Shown: in pieces, positions 11,745-22,506 of the stretch
Layout of the letters: each line of letters begins with the position of its first letter
How positions within the stretch are numbered: the stretch's first letter is position 1
NCBI GenBank assembly: GCA_002104985.1
Contig: MCGO01000009.1
Span: forward strand, 124,001-188,000
DNA from: Rhizoclosmatium globosum
Lineage: Eukaryota; Chytridiomycota; Chytridiomycetes; Chytridiales; Chytriomycetaceae
Direction of reading: 5' to 3'
Length of the DNA stretch: 64,000 bases
Program-made: the position numbers and the translations under genes
Notes under the pieces: generated by a model
Database searches by the model: none
Told to the model about the DNA's origin: nothing
The model's input: the letters and a program-made list of their open reading frames with translations, nothing else

Positions 11745-13740
11745 ATGCCCCCATCCTTCAAAGTCCCAACCCTCAGCAACCTCCAGAAAGCCGCAATAGC
11801 AGCGCTCGTCCTCATATTCTGCCTCAACCTCAACCTCACATTCTCGTTCATCAATTCATCATGCCAAGACTCTCACCTCGAAACCGAAAGTGATTCCCAC
11901 ACTGCAACAACGACCCATGAGGACCTCCTACTCAGGAAATACGCGGCCCTAAAGTCGGGGAAGACGGGTATATCGTGTGAACCGGATGTATCGTATTCAG
12001 GGATGGAGTTTCAGTGGAATCCGAAGCCGATCAGTAGACCGTTTGAACAGCGGGCTGTGTCACGTTTTACGAGGCTGATGAATCTCGAAAGGAATATGAT
12101 ACCGACTTTGCGGATGTTGCGATCCTTGTATATACGTTCATGAATCTTGTGGATAAAGGGGATGCGGAGGTTGTTGTTGCGTATACGGGGTTCATGCCAT
12201 GGGAGAAACAGATGTCATTGACGCGTCTTGGAGCACGATTACTTCATCTTCCGCAGTTGATCGTGCCGAGTACGGATCGTTGGTCATGTATATCTTGCTT
12301 CTCGAAATTATATCTGTTTGGGTTGGAAGGGATCTATACAGATATTTTGTACGTCAACAGCAACATGCTACTGTCCCCTACATTACCGCTTTCATTTCTC
12401 TTTCTGTTTTCTGCACCAGAAAATCCCAAGTTTTTCGGGGCGGTACAATCACTGGCTTTGGCAGATGGAAACTTTGACACATCCGTTCTTCTGTTCAAAC
12501 CATTGAAAACTCGAATGGCAAAGCTGGTACAACGTGCTGGAAAATTCAACAAAACAGTGGACGGGATTAACAGCGAGCACGACTTTTGAACGATTACTTC
12601 AACGGCCCACAAAGTCCATCTTGCACAACATGGACACCTCTCCCAGATCTCTTTAACATCCAACACTCTAATATTCGAGATTCATCACACCTCAACAAAG
12701 CTTACATGATGTCATACATTCTGGAAAGCTCAAGTAACGCATGCACCCCTACGACCCATCTACAATCGGTGGCGAGAAACAGTACATGCGTTGTTTGACT
12801 TTGAAGAAGCACAGTTTGGGCGAAGCGTTGTTGGAAGGATACCCGACGCGTTCTTCAACCTGCAGATTATGATTCGAGCAAACACGTTCCGAAGTACGTT
12901 TGTTATTCTGAGCATCATGACGACGAATGTGGAAACTCATGTGTATGCGAGAACTGTGAGGAATCGGGCAAAGTATTGTGAATTACATCCTGGCGTTTAT
13001 CACTGGATTCAACAGGAAGTTTACGCAAAAAACGCTGTTTGGCAGTTGAGTATTATGTTACAAGTGTTTTGAATTCACATCCTAACGCACATTTTTCTAT
13101 TGCAGAAAAGTTTACACAAATCAGGTGCTGATGGAGCAGTATGATTGGGTGTGGCTTCTAGACGCTCGAGATGCAATGATCATGAATGGAAGCATTGATT
13201 TGCGTGTTCTTGTTGGGAAGTTACTCTTAGAAGAGCCGAAAAGAAGCATCGACGTGATTATTGCACGCGACTTCAACGAAATGAACGCAGGAAGCTTTTT
13301 CATTCGATCTTCAGAGTGGTCAAAACAGTTATTGACACACGCGTGGCTTCAAGATGAGCCTTCAGATCATTGGTGGCAAGAGCAGGGTTCATTGATGACG
13401 ATGCGAGACGAAAATCGTGTTGGTTTTAAGGACCATTTGATGGAACTCGAGCAGCAACGATCTACGTTGTTCAATGCTTACTTTTTCGGTGAGTGGTACC
13501 TTATGCTTCCATTCGTTGGCTAAACTTATTTGAAAAGGACCTGGCAAGCATTTCCAAGATGGAGACTTTCTCCTCCACGCTCCTTCTCAAGGATGGGGCG
13601 GTCTCTACAACTTTATTCATGAAAACAACTTACGGGAAGTAATGAGGCGGTCAGGAAGGGTGAGGAAAGCAATCAAGTGGCAGGAAGGGAAACCTGTGAT
13701 TTACTACATTGATGCGGCTGATATGAAGGAGCTTTCTTAA
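11745..13740 (+). CDS. Golgi-type glycosyltransferase, GT8-like plus GT34 (Gma12/Mnn10) parts
   Basis: Type II membrane protein: basic N-terminus, one span (AAIAALVLIFCLNLNLTFSF), Ser/Thr stem. The first catalytic-like part (about 12080-12800) resembles GT8/glycogenin (SKLYLFGLEG, then ILYVNSNMLL where a D-x-D is normal). The second part (12790-13740) resembles GT34 alpha-galactosyl/mannosyltransferases: WLLDARDAMIMN, NAGSFFIRSSEWS, WWQEQGSL, FFGPGKHFQDGDFLLH. Introns 13045-13105 and 13489-13537 are clear. Frame breaks near 12055 and 12586 (a T lost in a T-run before L-N-D-Y-F) and about 12690 must be mended to read one protein; it could instead be two fused or decaying genes. Likely role: glycan elongation in the secretory pathway. 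Confidence 0.6.
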
Positions 13741-13812
13741 AACTTGTATTTATTCATTACACAAAATTGTAAAACAGACTTTATTTCTTTATTTTTGTTT
13801 ATTTGTTTGAAA

Positions 13813-15593
13813 ATGACACTTCACCCCAAACAACAACGCCCTTCAGCCAACGCCCTTGTCCTCCTCCAAAGCGGGTCGTCTAGTCTCACGATAGACCCAT
13901 CGCGGCTGACCAATGCAATTACGCTCTCGAGGGCAAGGCAGGTTGAAGTCAGTACTTCATCAACTGCGATGCTGGTCCGTGCGTGACACTCTTTCGCGGA
14001 TCGACGGATGCGCCGGGCCCCGCGGTTTGTGTCTTTCTTTTCTTTGTTCGTTCTTTGGTATTTGGTATTGACTCGAACGGGCAGCACCGAGTCACCGTCG
14101 CCGGCGTTGTTCTGTCGGCGCCAACGGTTTCAGTCAACTCGAACGTGGCGACAATCAAGGCCGCGCTCGTCGAATCAAACACCGAATCGCTGCCTTCGAT
14201 GCCCTCAAATGCCGATGCTCTGCGATGCGTGTCCGAACTGCACTGCCACAAATGCAGGGCTGCGGTCTCCCTCGCTTCGTTTGAAAAGGTGAAGGACCTG
14301 CCCTCGGAACATTGGCATGAACTGCTCGACTGCTGGGCTTGCCATCAGGAAGATTACTCGCACCTGCAAAAGGGCCATTATGCTGGGTCTGTTATACCTT
14401 CAAGAGAACGACAACTGCTTGTCGCTCAGAATTATCTGTTGGTTCATGAATCAGATTTAATAATGGATCAACTGATGATCGAAGAGTCTAGTCTAGTGGA
14501 GGAACTCAATGCGTTGGATCTCACCGATGAGTCAGTGAGTTGTGAATCCTATTCCCACCATCACAGCCACCCTCCTTTCCCATTCCAACCTGTCGGAAGC
14601 TCAAAGAAAGTGGACGCAGTCGCTAAATTATCCACGACTTGTTCGCTGATACAAGCTTCCAATATTAATCATGAATTCTGTTGGATGCTTGATGTTGGTT
14701 TCCTTTCATTCCTTCGGGAATGGAGAGTCGAGACTGCAATAATCATCCCATTGGTTTTCGTAACGCAACTCTAGACACCCCGTCACGCGAGAGAATGACG
14801 CGTTTCGGGCTACATTGTTGACCACATGCCCTTTTCTTTTTCGACTCTACACCGTAAGCTAATACAACGCATTCAGGATAACTTAGATGACCATGATGGC
14901 AAAAATGTGTTTAAACCTATTAAATGGTCTCCAATCACTTGCAAGACGTGTCAAATGCCTCTCGGTGATGCTCTCCTACGACCAACATCAACATCAGAAA
15001 CAATCACATCCCTCAAGAGTCAAACTATATAGCTCTTCGGTTATATAAGCACAGTCTGGATATTCACCTTGAAAACGCGTGAGACTGTTTAATTTGACCG
15101 TATACTTCAACTGACAGATTCCCTTTTGAAATCAAAACACAGTATATTACACACACCGCATGTTTCTTTCTTTGTAAACACTCTTCTTGATGCCGCTGAC
15201 TCTAATGCGTCCTATAAATTTATTCTTTCTGTGGGACATCAAACAAACCTGCGCTGCTCGTCTGGCTTTTGAATTGGAACCTTCTCTACGGAACAGGAGA
15301 TGAATCTGTTACAGTTGTTCCGGCTATTAAGATTGGGTTTGCCGAGTGCGGCGTTGATAACGAGTCTGCACGGTGAGTTTTCCTGATTTGATTTCCATTC
15401 ATACACGCACGCGTTTACTTACACTTCTTTGAATAGGCTATTAGAAGAATGGGAGAAGGATAAACAAGTCGAACGTATTCAGATCGAAGGGCCGTTTTAT
15501 CGGGGTTTAGTGGATACAATGCGGGATTCACATGAAAACATTATTGGAAAGGATGCTGAAAAGTCATTGAGGGTTTTAAGTTTGCATATCTGA
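13813..15593 (+). CDS. UBE3D-like HECT-like E3 ubiquitin ligase (E2-binding)
   Basis: Recognised from the family signature DLPSEHWHELLDCWACH preceded by CHKCRAAV (about 14250-14345), then a second Cys pair (ITCKTCQMPLGDA), the block VNTLLDAADSNASYKFIL (about 15175-15225), LLVWLLNWNLLYG (about 15255-15290) and a C-terminal exon 15437-15593 ending SLHI. Introns: 15079-15117 and 15373-15436; a pyrimidine-rich one at about 14025-14085 is possible. The N-terminal part from ATG 13813 is not conserved enough to prove the start. Several single-base breaks (about 13980, 15010, 15150, 15250). UBE3D binds E2 enzymes and was first described as binding UbcH10; the role here is inferred by family. Confidence 0.7.
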
Positions 15594-16057
15594 ATAAATA
15601 GATTGAGTTTGCGGAAAAAATGTTGATATGATACCCACATTTATAACAACTCAACTATATAGTTGTTTAATGACTTATGCTATTGGTCAATCAGTTCTTG
15701 GTGTGTTGTCAAGGCTTTAACACCTCCTCTCCGACTCACTCGTAGGAGAGCATTCACTAATTACTGCCACAAAATGGGATTATACAGCCATTTGCGATCA
15801 AAATCATAAAATATTTGATCATCCCAAACGCAAACGTAACACTGATGAAATAGAGCATGGGCGTTACTCAGAGTTTTGGCTTTAGGATCTTGGAAGTTCG
15901 TTTTTAACCTGTTCGCCGCCTCTCATCCGAAATTCATAATTTTAATGTTATGCACGGAGTAGCAATGTCTTCCAGAGAAGGTCAACGTGAGGTCGTCAAG
16001 TTTCCTCTCAACTAGGTACAACGACTCTTGCACCAAATACCATGTGGATGGAGCTTT

Positions 16058-16150
16058 TCTAAAGTTTGTCTAGGGTTGCCAAAGTTGTCTAAGGTTTGTC
16101 TAGAAGTTTGTCTAGAATGTCTACAGTTGTCTCAGTGTGTCTCAGTTTGG
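16058..16150. repeat. degenerate TTGTCTA-type short tandem repeat
   Basis: About eight imperfect 10-12 bp units built on TTGTCTA(G/A), e.g. AGTTTGTCTAG, AGGTTTGTCTAGA, AGTTGTCTCAG, within 93 bp. No coding potential. Lies in the 1.8-kb gene-poor stretch 15594-17547, where I otherwise see only the tRNA gene and the tRNA-derived chimera. Confidence 0.6.
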
Positions 16151-16324
16151 TGATACGAAATGATCGATTTGCACTGTTCCAGCAAACTTACGGCCCCGCT
16201 GCTCACTATCAGCCACTATAATACCATCATAGAGTATATTATAGAGGAAATAACGTTCAGGAGTGTGAAATTGAAGTCAATTTCTATAAAGTTTGAGTAT
16301 ATTATATTAGTTTCGTTATCATCT

Positions 16325-16396
16325 TCCTAGATCGTCTAGTGGCCAAGATTCCGCCCTCTCACGGCGGCGACCGGGGTTCAATTCCCCGTCTGGGAG
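16325..16396 (+). tRNA. tRNA-Glu (CTC)
   Basis: A complete 72-nt cloverleaf can be folded by eye. Acceptor TCCTAGA pairs with TCTGGGA; the D-arm is TCGTCTAGTGGCCAAGATT; the anticodon arm is CCGCC-CTCTCAC-GGCGG with anticodon CTC; the T-arm is GGGG-TTCAATT-CCCC. The A and B box internal promoters (TCTAGTGG... and GGGTTCAATTCC) are intact. No intron. CCA is not encoded, as expected for a nuclear gene. Confidence 0.93.
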
Positions 16397-17022
16397 ATAT
16401 TTTGGCGGCCACGGAAAATTTCTATTTTTAATTCTTTAACTTTGAAACTATTTTAGTCAAGTCATCCATCCCTTCTTAACAGCTTATTTGCAGCATAATT
16501 AATGGTTTATCAAGTGAGAACGTTGGTTTCCATTGTTCGATTGTTGGTTGTTGAGTAGGGTGCAAACACAAACTCAGAGGCCAAAACAAAGAAATGTATT
16601 GAAATATAGGGTATTATTGAACCATATTGTTGAGGCTGAGTGGTAGATAACACTTTCATTAAACAACACTGTCAAAAGTTCCCATGAATAGTCCGCTAAG
16701 ACACTCAGTATGATTACCGCAAGCAGGAAAAAAGCAACCAAAACCTTTGAAGTGTTAAAAACTCAAATTTCATCTCGTAATCGATCATCCGAAGAAGAGG
16801 AAATGATTGTACCGAATTAGTTGTAGGTAATGCCTGAAATCTCTGCTCCTCAGTACAACATCCACACTTCATTCCTGTCATTCTGTGCAATGGCAAAATA
16901 TCTCAACTTCGTGTCAAATAGATGAAGTACGTTATTTAGCTAATTGTCACAGTGCTGAGGGAAATCGGACGTACGCCAAGAAGAACGAAACTATGTGTAG
17001 TTAAAATTCTAAGTTACCATCT

Positions 17023-17105
17023 TCCAGCCAGATAGTATAGTGGCTAGTATCCGCCCCTGTCACGGTGGTTGCCACCGTGAGAGGTGATCTTGGCCACTGA
17101 GGAAT
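17023..17105. pseudogene. inverted tRNA-Asp/tRNA-Glu 5'-half chimera
   Basis: On the + strand, 17031-17068 reads like the D-arm and anticodon arm of tRNA-Asp (GATAGTATAGTGGCTAGTAT, then a loop with anticodon GTC). No T-arm follows. Instead a hairpin CACGGTGG-TTG-CCACCGTG turns into the minus-strand copy of a tRNA-Glu 5' half (minus strand AGTGGCCAAGAT, identical to the gene at 16325, and TCTCACGGTGG with anticodon CTC). So two 5' tRNA halves are joined head to head at their anticodon stems. Neither has an acceptor or T-arm, so no normal tRNA can form. Confidence 0.75.
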
Positions 17106-17547
17106 GCTTTCGCCGTTTCTTAGAAACACATATTTGCCATAATTTTTCCTCTGAAGCCTTACTCTTCCCTCATATCAAAATCAAGATAACTTGAGTATTT
17201 TAATGAGAGTAAAAGGTTACAGTCGATTGCCTTGCATCAAGGATGAGGCTGTTGTTGGAGAATGGATAATACGAAAGTTGTTGAGAAAGGTCCTTAAAAA
17301 TAGGAAAATCTGTTGAAATATGTAAATAATACAGGTTTTGCTTCACTTGCAATGGGGATATGAATCCTACATGAATAGTTGAGTAAAGGAATACAAACTC
17401 TGATGGTTGGGATCAGAAGTTATGAACTCTTCTTTACCAATACGATCGGTCCGACAAGAAATTCACAACGGGACATTTGCATCACCAAATAAAGCAAGTC
17501 TGAATATGTCATCATTTTTTCCGTTTCTCATTAGAAGCAGCAATAAA

Positions 17548-19597
17548 ATGCCTCCAGGGCCTCGACCGTCGTCCTGCCTCCGATGTCGCAAAGACCGGAA
17601 ACGATGCATTCGCCTTGAAAGCGCATCATGCGAGCGCTGTCTGACACTCGGGCCATCAGTCGAATGCCGGTTTCCTCCATCAAAGACGGACAGGTTAACA
17701 CTGAGAAGCACTGCTGCGCAAGGCTAACACTTCCCAAATCAACCAGCTCCGAAAACGAAGAAGTCGCAGTTGTTCGGTTGAGCAGCGAATCCAGCGGAAA
17801 TCAGGCGCAGGAGTCCTCCGCTTCTCCTCCGCACGGACAACTGCAAAGTCCGGTGGTTCTGGCTCAAATCATGCATGCTTTCGAAGACCCGTTCACCGCA
17901 ATCAAACACCAGGAAGCTCGAACATCCTCCGAAGTCGAAGACATTGATCTGATAGGCACTTTTGCTGACTACATCCTCCTCCAACGCTTCTACTCCGAAG
18001 CCTCCGAGAGCCAAATGATTCTCATGAGCATTGATATCTTTGGCTTCTTGAAGAACTTTTTTCGTGAACCTGCTCCGCTTCGGTTAGTGATCAAAGATGC
18101 TTGTAACGCCCCCTTAAAGTGCTCAATTTGTTTTATTATTAATAGACTCGTTCTTGGAGCCATTGCTGCTCGATTCGTGAAACCACCTGTTCCGGAAGAA
18201 GTTTCGTTCTCTTACTATCGTCGTGCTAGAAAAGCTGTGATGCGTGTGGCAGACGAGCCGTCGCTCCGAACTGTCAAGCATTTTACTGGATTAGAGGGTT
18301 CTCCGTCTGTAAGTTAACTTCTGGTTCTGGAGCTTACTCCGGCTCACACTTTCGTCAAAGGGAAGGGACAACCTGAACTAGGCAAACCATTCTTGAAGAT
18401 TGCAGCACAAATGGCGCTACAGTTGCGTCTTGATGTGGATCCAGACGACTCGCCGTGGCTATATCATTTGAATTTGAGTGAGCTCCAGAAGGAAGAACGG
18501 CGACGTGCTTTTGGGCATGTCGACATTCCCTAAAGAAGACCAATGTTTATCGATGAAGCCATTCCATTGAACTTGGTTCCGCATTCTGGCTTAAAGCATC
18601 CGCAACCCATTATTGATCCTTATCCTGTATTTTGCAGCTTTGATTCGTATCCTCAGCTCTGTGGTGCATATGATCTCATCACATCCATCAAACGGCATTA
18701 TGGAACCACCCCTAAATCCGTGAATGACGTTCTTATATCTTCTGCTTGGATCCTCTTGAATAGCTTGGCGTTATCGCTGCAATCAACTATGCCATCTCAA
18801 TACATTCTTCTGGCAGAAAGACCCGAAGTTATCTTACCAACGGATAATACGCGATTTCTGTCACAAATAGCTATGATGCCTATCAGAGAGATTCCATACA
18901 TTATCAGCTTGAACCTCAATATCCTTACTTCAGCTTGTCTCCTTCACCGTGCGAAAATGTATCTCTCCCATCTACGCGCCTTTAGCAACCCGCACAGTTT
19001 AAATAATGAAGTCCGATCTATTATTTTGATATCATTAAATGAGTGTCTGGAGTCTGCCCACCGAATCGCAGGAATATTATCGTTCCTTCTAGACTTGAAG
19101 AATGCGAACCAAGTCCCATATATTGGTACTGCAACCATTGCGTACCCACTCTTTGAGGCTATGATTGTGTTTTGGTTCGTTTCGTGTAGGATGGATCCAC
19201 AGTGGTGGGTGTACATCAACAGAGGGTCAGAGTTACGTGTAGCAATGAAAGCGCGATGGGAACAGATGGCGAAAAGAGTCGCACTTATTTCTAAACTTCA
19301 GCATAGTTTGGGAGGAAACTTGGTACCGCTCACGAACTGTGTTGAGGCAATGTATCGTGAGATTGTTGCGGTAGAAAAGAATGGTGGGCTGCATTTACGA
19401 AGTGATGACGATGATATGGATGCTTTGGTGTTGGGGATGCAAGTTACGTCGCTTGGCGGGGATTCCAATTCTCAGAACAAGTGGTGAAAGATCCATGGGC
19501 ATTTTTAGGACTGCTTGGACTTCAAGTTGCAGGTGGAATTCGGTGGAAGGGACGGAGTGAAGAAGCTTGGAGGTTATTTTGGAAGTTGTATGGTTGA
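17548..19597 (+). CDS. Zn2Cys6 transcription regulator with fungal MHR domain (TF1)
   Basis: The chosen ATG 17548 begins just before the binuclear zinc cluster CLRCRKDRKRC...CERC...C (Cx2Cx6Cx7Cx2Cx8C). Introns: 17694-17746, 18083-18145 and 18309-18365, all GT..AG and frame-restoring. A fungal-TF MHR region follows: FLKNFFREPAPLR, YYRRARKAVM, KIAAQMALQLRLDVDPDDSPWL, KEERRRAF, and RRPMFIDEAIPLNL after an in-frame TAA at about 18532 that must be an error or a break. A second shift at about 19475 gives the C-terminal motif AFLGLLGLQVAGG...WRLFWKLYG. The same C-terminal motif recurs in two related genes at 57.8-61.5 kb. Targets unknown. Confidence 0.8.
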
Positions 19598-19775
19598 TGG
19601 ACTTTTCTGTAACGACACCTAATGTAATGTAATCGTGTACTTATTCTCCTATTGAAATCTCTCTGTGTCGAAAAGAGTGCCTCTGAATGTGCCTCCCACC
19701 CCGAAATGAACCGAGATTTAATCAATCAGAAGAAGCCGCTTCCAATTTCCCAACGAAAACAGCACCCAAAACACA

Positions 19776-20813
19776 ATGGCCACCCCAAACTCCCTCCCTC
19801 CTGCGAACATTGACTACTTCTCCGATGAGACCTACCAGGCCGCTGCGTCCTACATCCAATCGCGTCTCCCCGACGGCCTTTCAACGATCCAAGTCGGCAT
19901 CATCTGCGGATCCGGCCTCGGAGGCCTAGCCGAGACCCTCGAGGAGCCCCGCCTTGAGCTCGAGTACAAAGACATCCCAAACTTTGCCCTCTCAACCGTC
20001 TCGGGACACGTGGGCAAGCTCGTCTTTGGAACCCTCTCTGGCAAGGCGACCGTGTGCATGGTCGGTCGTAAACACGCCTACGAGGGCCACTCCCTCCTGC
20101 GCACTGTCTTTCCAGTCCGTGTCATGAAGCTGCTCGGTGTCGAGACTGTGATTGTCACAAACGCGGCGGGTGGACTGAACCAAGACTTCCAGGTCGCTGA
20201 TATCATGGTTATTCAGGACCACATCCAGCTTCCAGGTATGGCTGGGCTGAATGCGCTTGTTGGACCTAACTTGGACTCGTTTGGGCCTCGGTTCCCACCG
20301 GTTTCTGATGCGTATGACTACGAGTTACGTGTCGCTGCGTTCAAGGCTGCCAAGATGGTTGGTATTCCAGAGGAGTGTATGCACGAGGGTATTTATTGTA
20401 TGGTTGCGGGACCAAGTTACGAGTCAAGAGCGGAGGCTCGATTCTTGCGCTCGATTGGTGGTGACTCAGTTGGAATGTCTACTGTTCCTGAAGTGATTGT
20501 TGCACGTCACGCGGGAATGAGAGTTCTTGGTTTGTCACTCATTACAAATCATGTAAACCAAAGCTACGGCAAGAACGCAAAGGCGGAGGCTTATGCCGAG
20601 CAAGGAAAAATAATCAAAACCACCACCACCACGACTTCCACCACTACTGGCGGAGTTACTACTACTGTCAAGACCATCACTACTGTCACCGCAGGTAACG
20701 TTCAGCAGGAAGCAGAAACTATTCTTGTGAACCACCAAGAAGTTCTTGAAACATCTGCAAAGCGATCGAACGATATGCAGGCCCTCGTTAGAACAATTGT
20801 TCGCATAATGTAA
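19776..20813 (+). CDS. purine nucleoside phosphorylase
   Basis: Single exon, 345 aa, intact. Family motifs: phosphate loop GSGLGG (residues 45-50), RKHAYEGHS, TNAAGGLN, GPSYESRAEARF, and VGMSTVPEVIVARH with LGLSLITNHV. It catalyses phosphorolysis of inosine/guanosine-type nucleosides in purine salvage. Unusual: between the N-H-V strand and the C-terminal helix (NHQEVLETS) there are about 45 extra residues with a Thr-rich tract (about residues 279-305, T6-S-T3...VTTTVKTITTVT) encoded by ACC/ACT-rich DNA. Its lack of introns also contrasts with the neighbours. The family assignment is secure. Confidence 0.95.
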   Translation: MATPNSLPPANIDYFSDETYQAAASYIQSRLPDGLSTIQVGIICGSGLGGLAETLEEPRLELEYKDIPNFALSTVSGHVGKLVFGTLSGKATVCMVGRKHAYEGHSLLRTVFPVRVMKLLGVETVIVTNAAGGLNQDFQVADIMVIQDHIQLPGMAGLNALVGPNLDSFGPRFPPVSDAYDYELRVAAFKAAKMVGIPEECMHEGIYCMVAGPSYESRAEARFLRSIGGDSVGMSTVPEVIVARHAGMRVLGLSLITNHVNQSYGKNAKAEAYAEQGKIIKTTTTTTSTTTGGVTTTVKTITTVTAGNVQQEAETILVNHQEVLETSAKRSNDMQALVRTIVRIM

Positions 20814-20929
20814 CTTGCTTTTATTCCTGAAATATGAAAAGAACTTACTCCAACCAAATAAACTTACACTTGAATAAAAACACCACGAATCTAAATAATA
20901 AAATAGCAATGTCCATCCATCCTTTCATT

Positions 20930-22384
20930 CTACTCAGCACTCTTTGCAACTGAAAGTCCTTTGATGGCATCAGAAAGCTTCAATCGTTGCCCTAATTTCG
21001 TCACCTTCAACGTCTTTTCAAGATCATCAGCAGTGAGCAACATCAGAGCCTGTCCATCGATTTCGTGTTCTATTCAGCATCGCGATTAGACATCTGCACC
21101 CAAAAACTCAAAAAACAAACTTGGTTGAACTCACCTCGCATAGCTTCCACAGTTTCACTTCCACCCAACCCCGTAGCAACAACCCACTTGACAGCTTCTT
21201 CCACATTCCACTGCGCCGCATCTTTTCCTTCATTCACGTTTGAAACAATCAAAGTATCCACTGTCTTCACAGTCGACTCTCGCACAGGTGTAGTAGCCGG
21301 TGTGAAAGTTGGCGGAACAGGAGGTGGAAGAACGACAGATTGCTGTGGAGGTGGAACGAAAATATATCCTTGAGACGCATAATATTGCTGCTGTTGAACT
21401 GGATCCATGTACATTGGCTGTTGTTGGTAAAAGAGGTGTTGGTTCTGCTGAAAGTATTGCTGGTAGTATTGCTGTTTCTGCTGCTCATAGTATTGCTGTT
21501 GCTCTTCAGGAGTGTATGAGTATTGGGACTGGTGATACGAATCGGGTTGGGTGCTTGGGGCTTCGGAAGCGGCTGGTGTTGATGGGGGATCATATGTGAT
21601 CACTGGCGTGGTTTCAATCACAGTTGGTTCTCTAGCGATTGCTGGAGCGGTGATCTGGATAGTTGGAGCGGCAACTTCTGAAACGGGAGGTGATCCCACA
21701 ACAGAACCAGCGGCCACCAAGAACCCTGCATCCCCGACAGAACAGATGAAGGTGATTCTACAGGTGCATTGAAAGCAACAACGCTCTTTCGACTTTCGTT
21801 TCTCATCAACTCCGATGCACCAACTGACTCATTCAAGCCTTGCTGTTGCTGTTGCAGCAGCTCCTCCCTCATACTCTTTGTCCGTTGTCCATTCACTGTT
21901 GCCGCAAAGATATCATCGAGTGGAACACCGTCATACTGCTTCTTCTGGGTCCGCTTCTTGTAGAACCCAATCAATACAGCAAGCAAGGCCAAGGCAATAA
22001 CCACTCCCACGACAATACCGACAATTGCTCCAGTTCCAAGCGATGAAGACGATGAAGACGAAGAGGAGTTGTCTGAGGAATTGGAGGAAGAGCTGTCAGT
22101 GTTGGTTCCAGCCGTTTCTGTCGCCTGACTTCCCGATGATCCAGTTGCATCTGGGTTTGCGCAACAAACGCACATGCCGATGCGCGGTTTGCAGAGACGG
22201 AGTTGTACACAGTCTGCCAGGCGGAGGGAGGATCATTTGCACAGGCTGTGAACATTGGCTGCGGGTCCAGTGTTGCGCAGTAGCATTTGTTGGATGCGAG
22301 TTTGGTTGGCAAGGCTGCACAGGTCTTTTGGTTGTTGGCGAGGTTGGTTAAGCCTGTCTTGCATTTGGTTGACACAGCGGACAT
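20930..22384 (-). CDS. single-pass membrane protein with C-terminal SAM domain
   Basis: Order: Cys-rich extracellular part (CKTGLTNLANNQKTC, NKCYCATL), Ser-rich stalk, one span (GAIVGIVVGVVIALALLAVLIG at about 21960-22025), basic juxtamembrane YKKRTQKKQYDG, long Pro/Gln/Tyr-rich cytoplasmic linker, and a SAM domain (WNVEEAVKWVVATGLGG, then after intron 21070-21134 REHEIDGQALMLLTADDLE, ending KGLSVAKSAE). Frame breaks at about 22160 and 21745 (a G-run). A hydrophobic signal-like stretch just upstream (about 22390-22440) lies in another frame and may be the real start. SAM domains dimerise, so a surface sensor or adhesion/signalling protein is plausible; the ligand is unknown. Confidence 0.65.
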
Positions 22385-22506
22385 GTGGATGTGATGTGAT
22401 TGCTTGGTGGAAAAAGAGGAAAAAGGAGTAGATTGGTTTTCAGCATGTATAACTTATTGACGATGAAGAATATGCAGAGAAAGTAATAATAAGAGGTTTC
22501 AATAAA

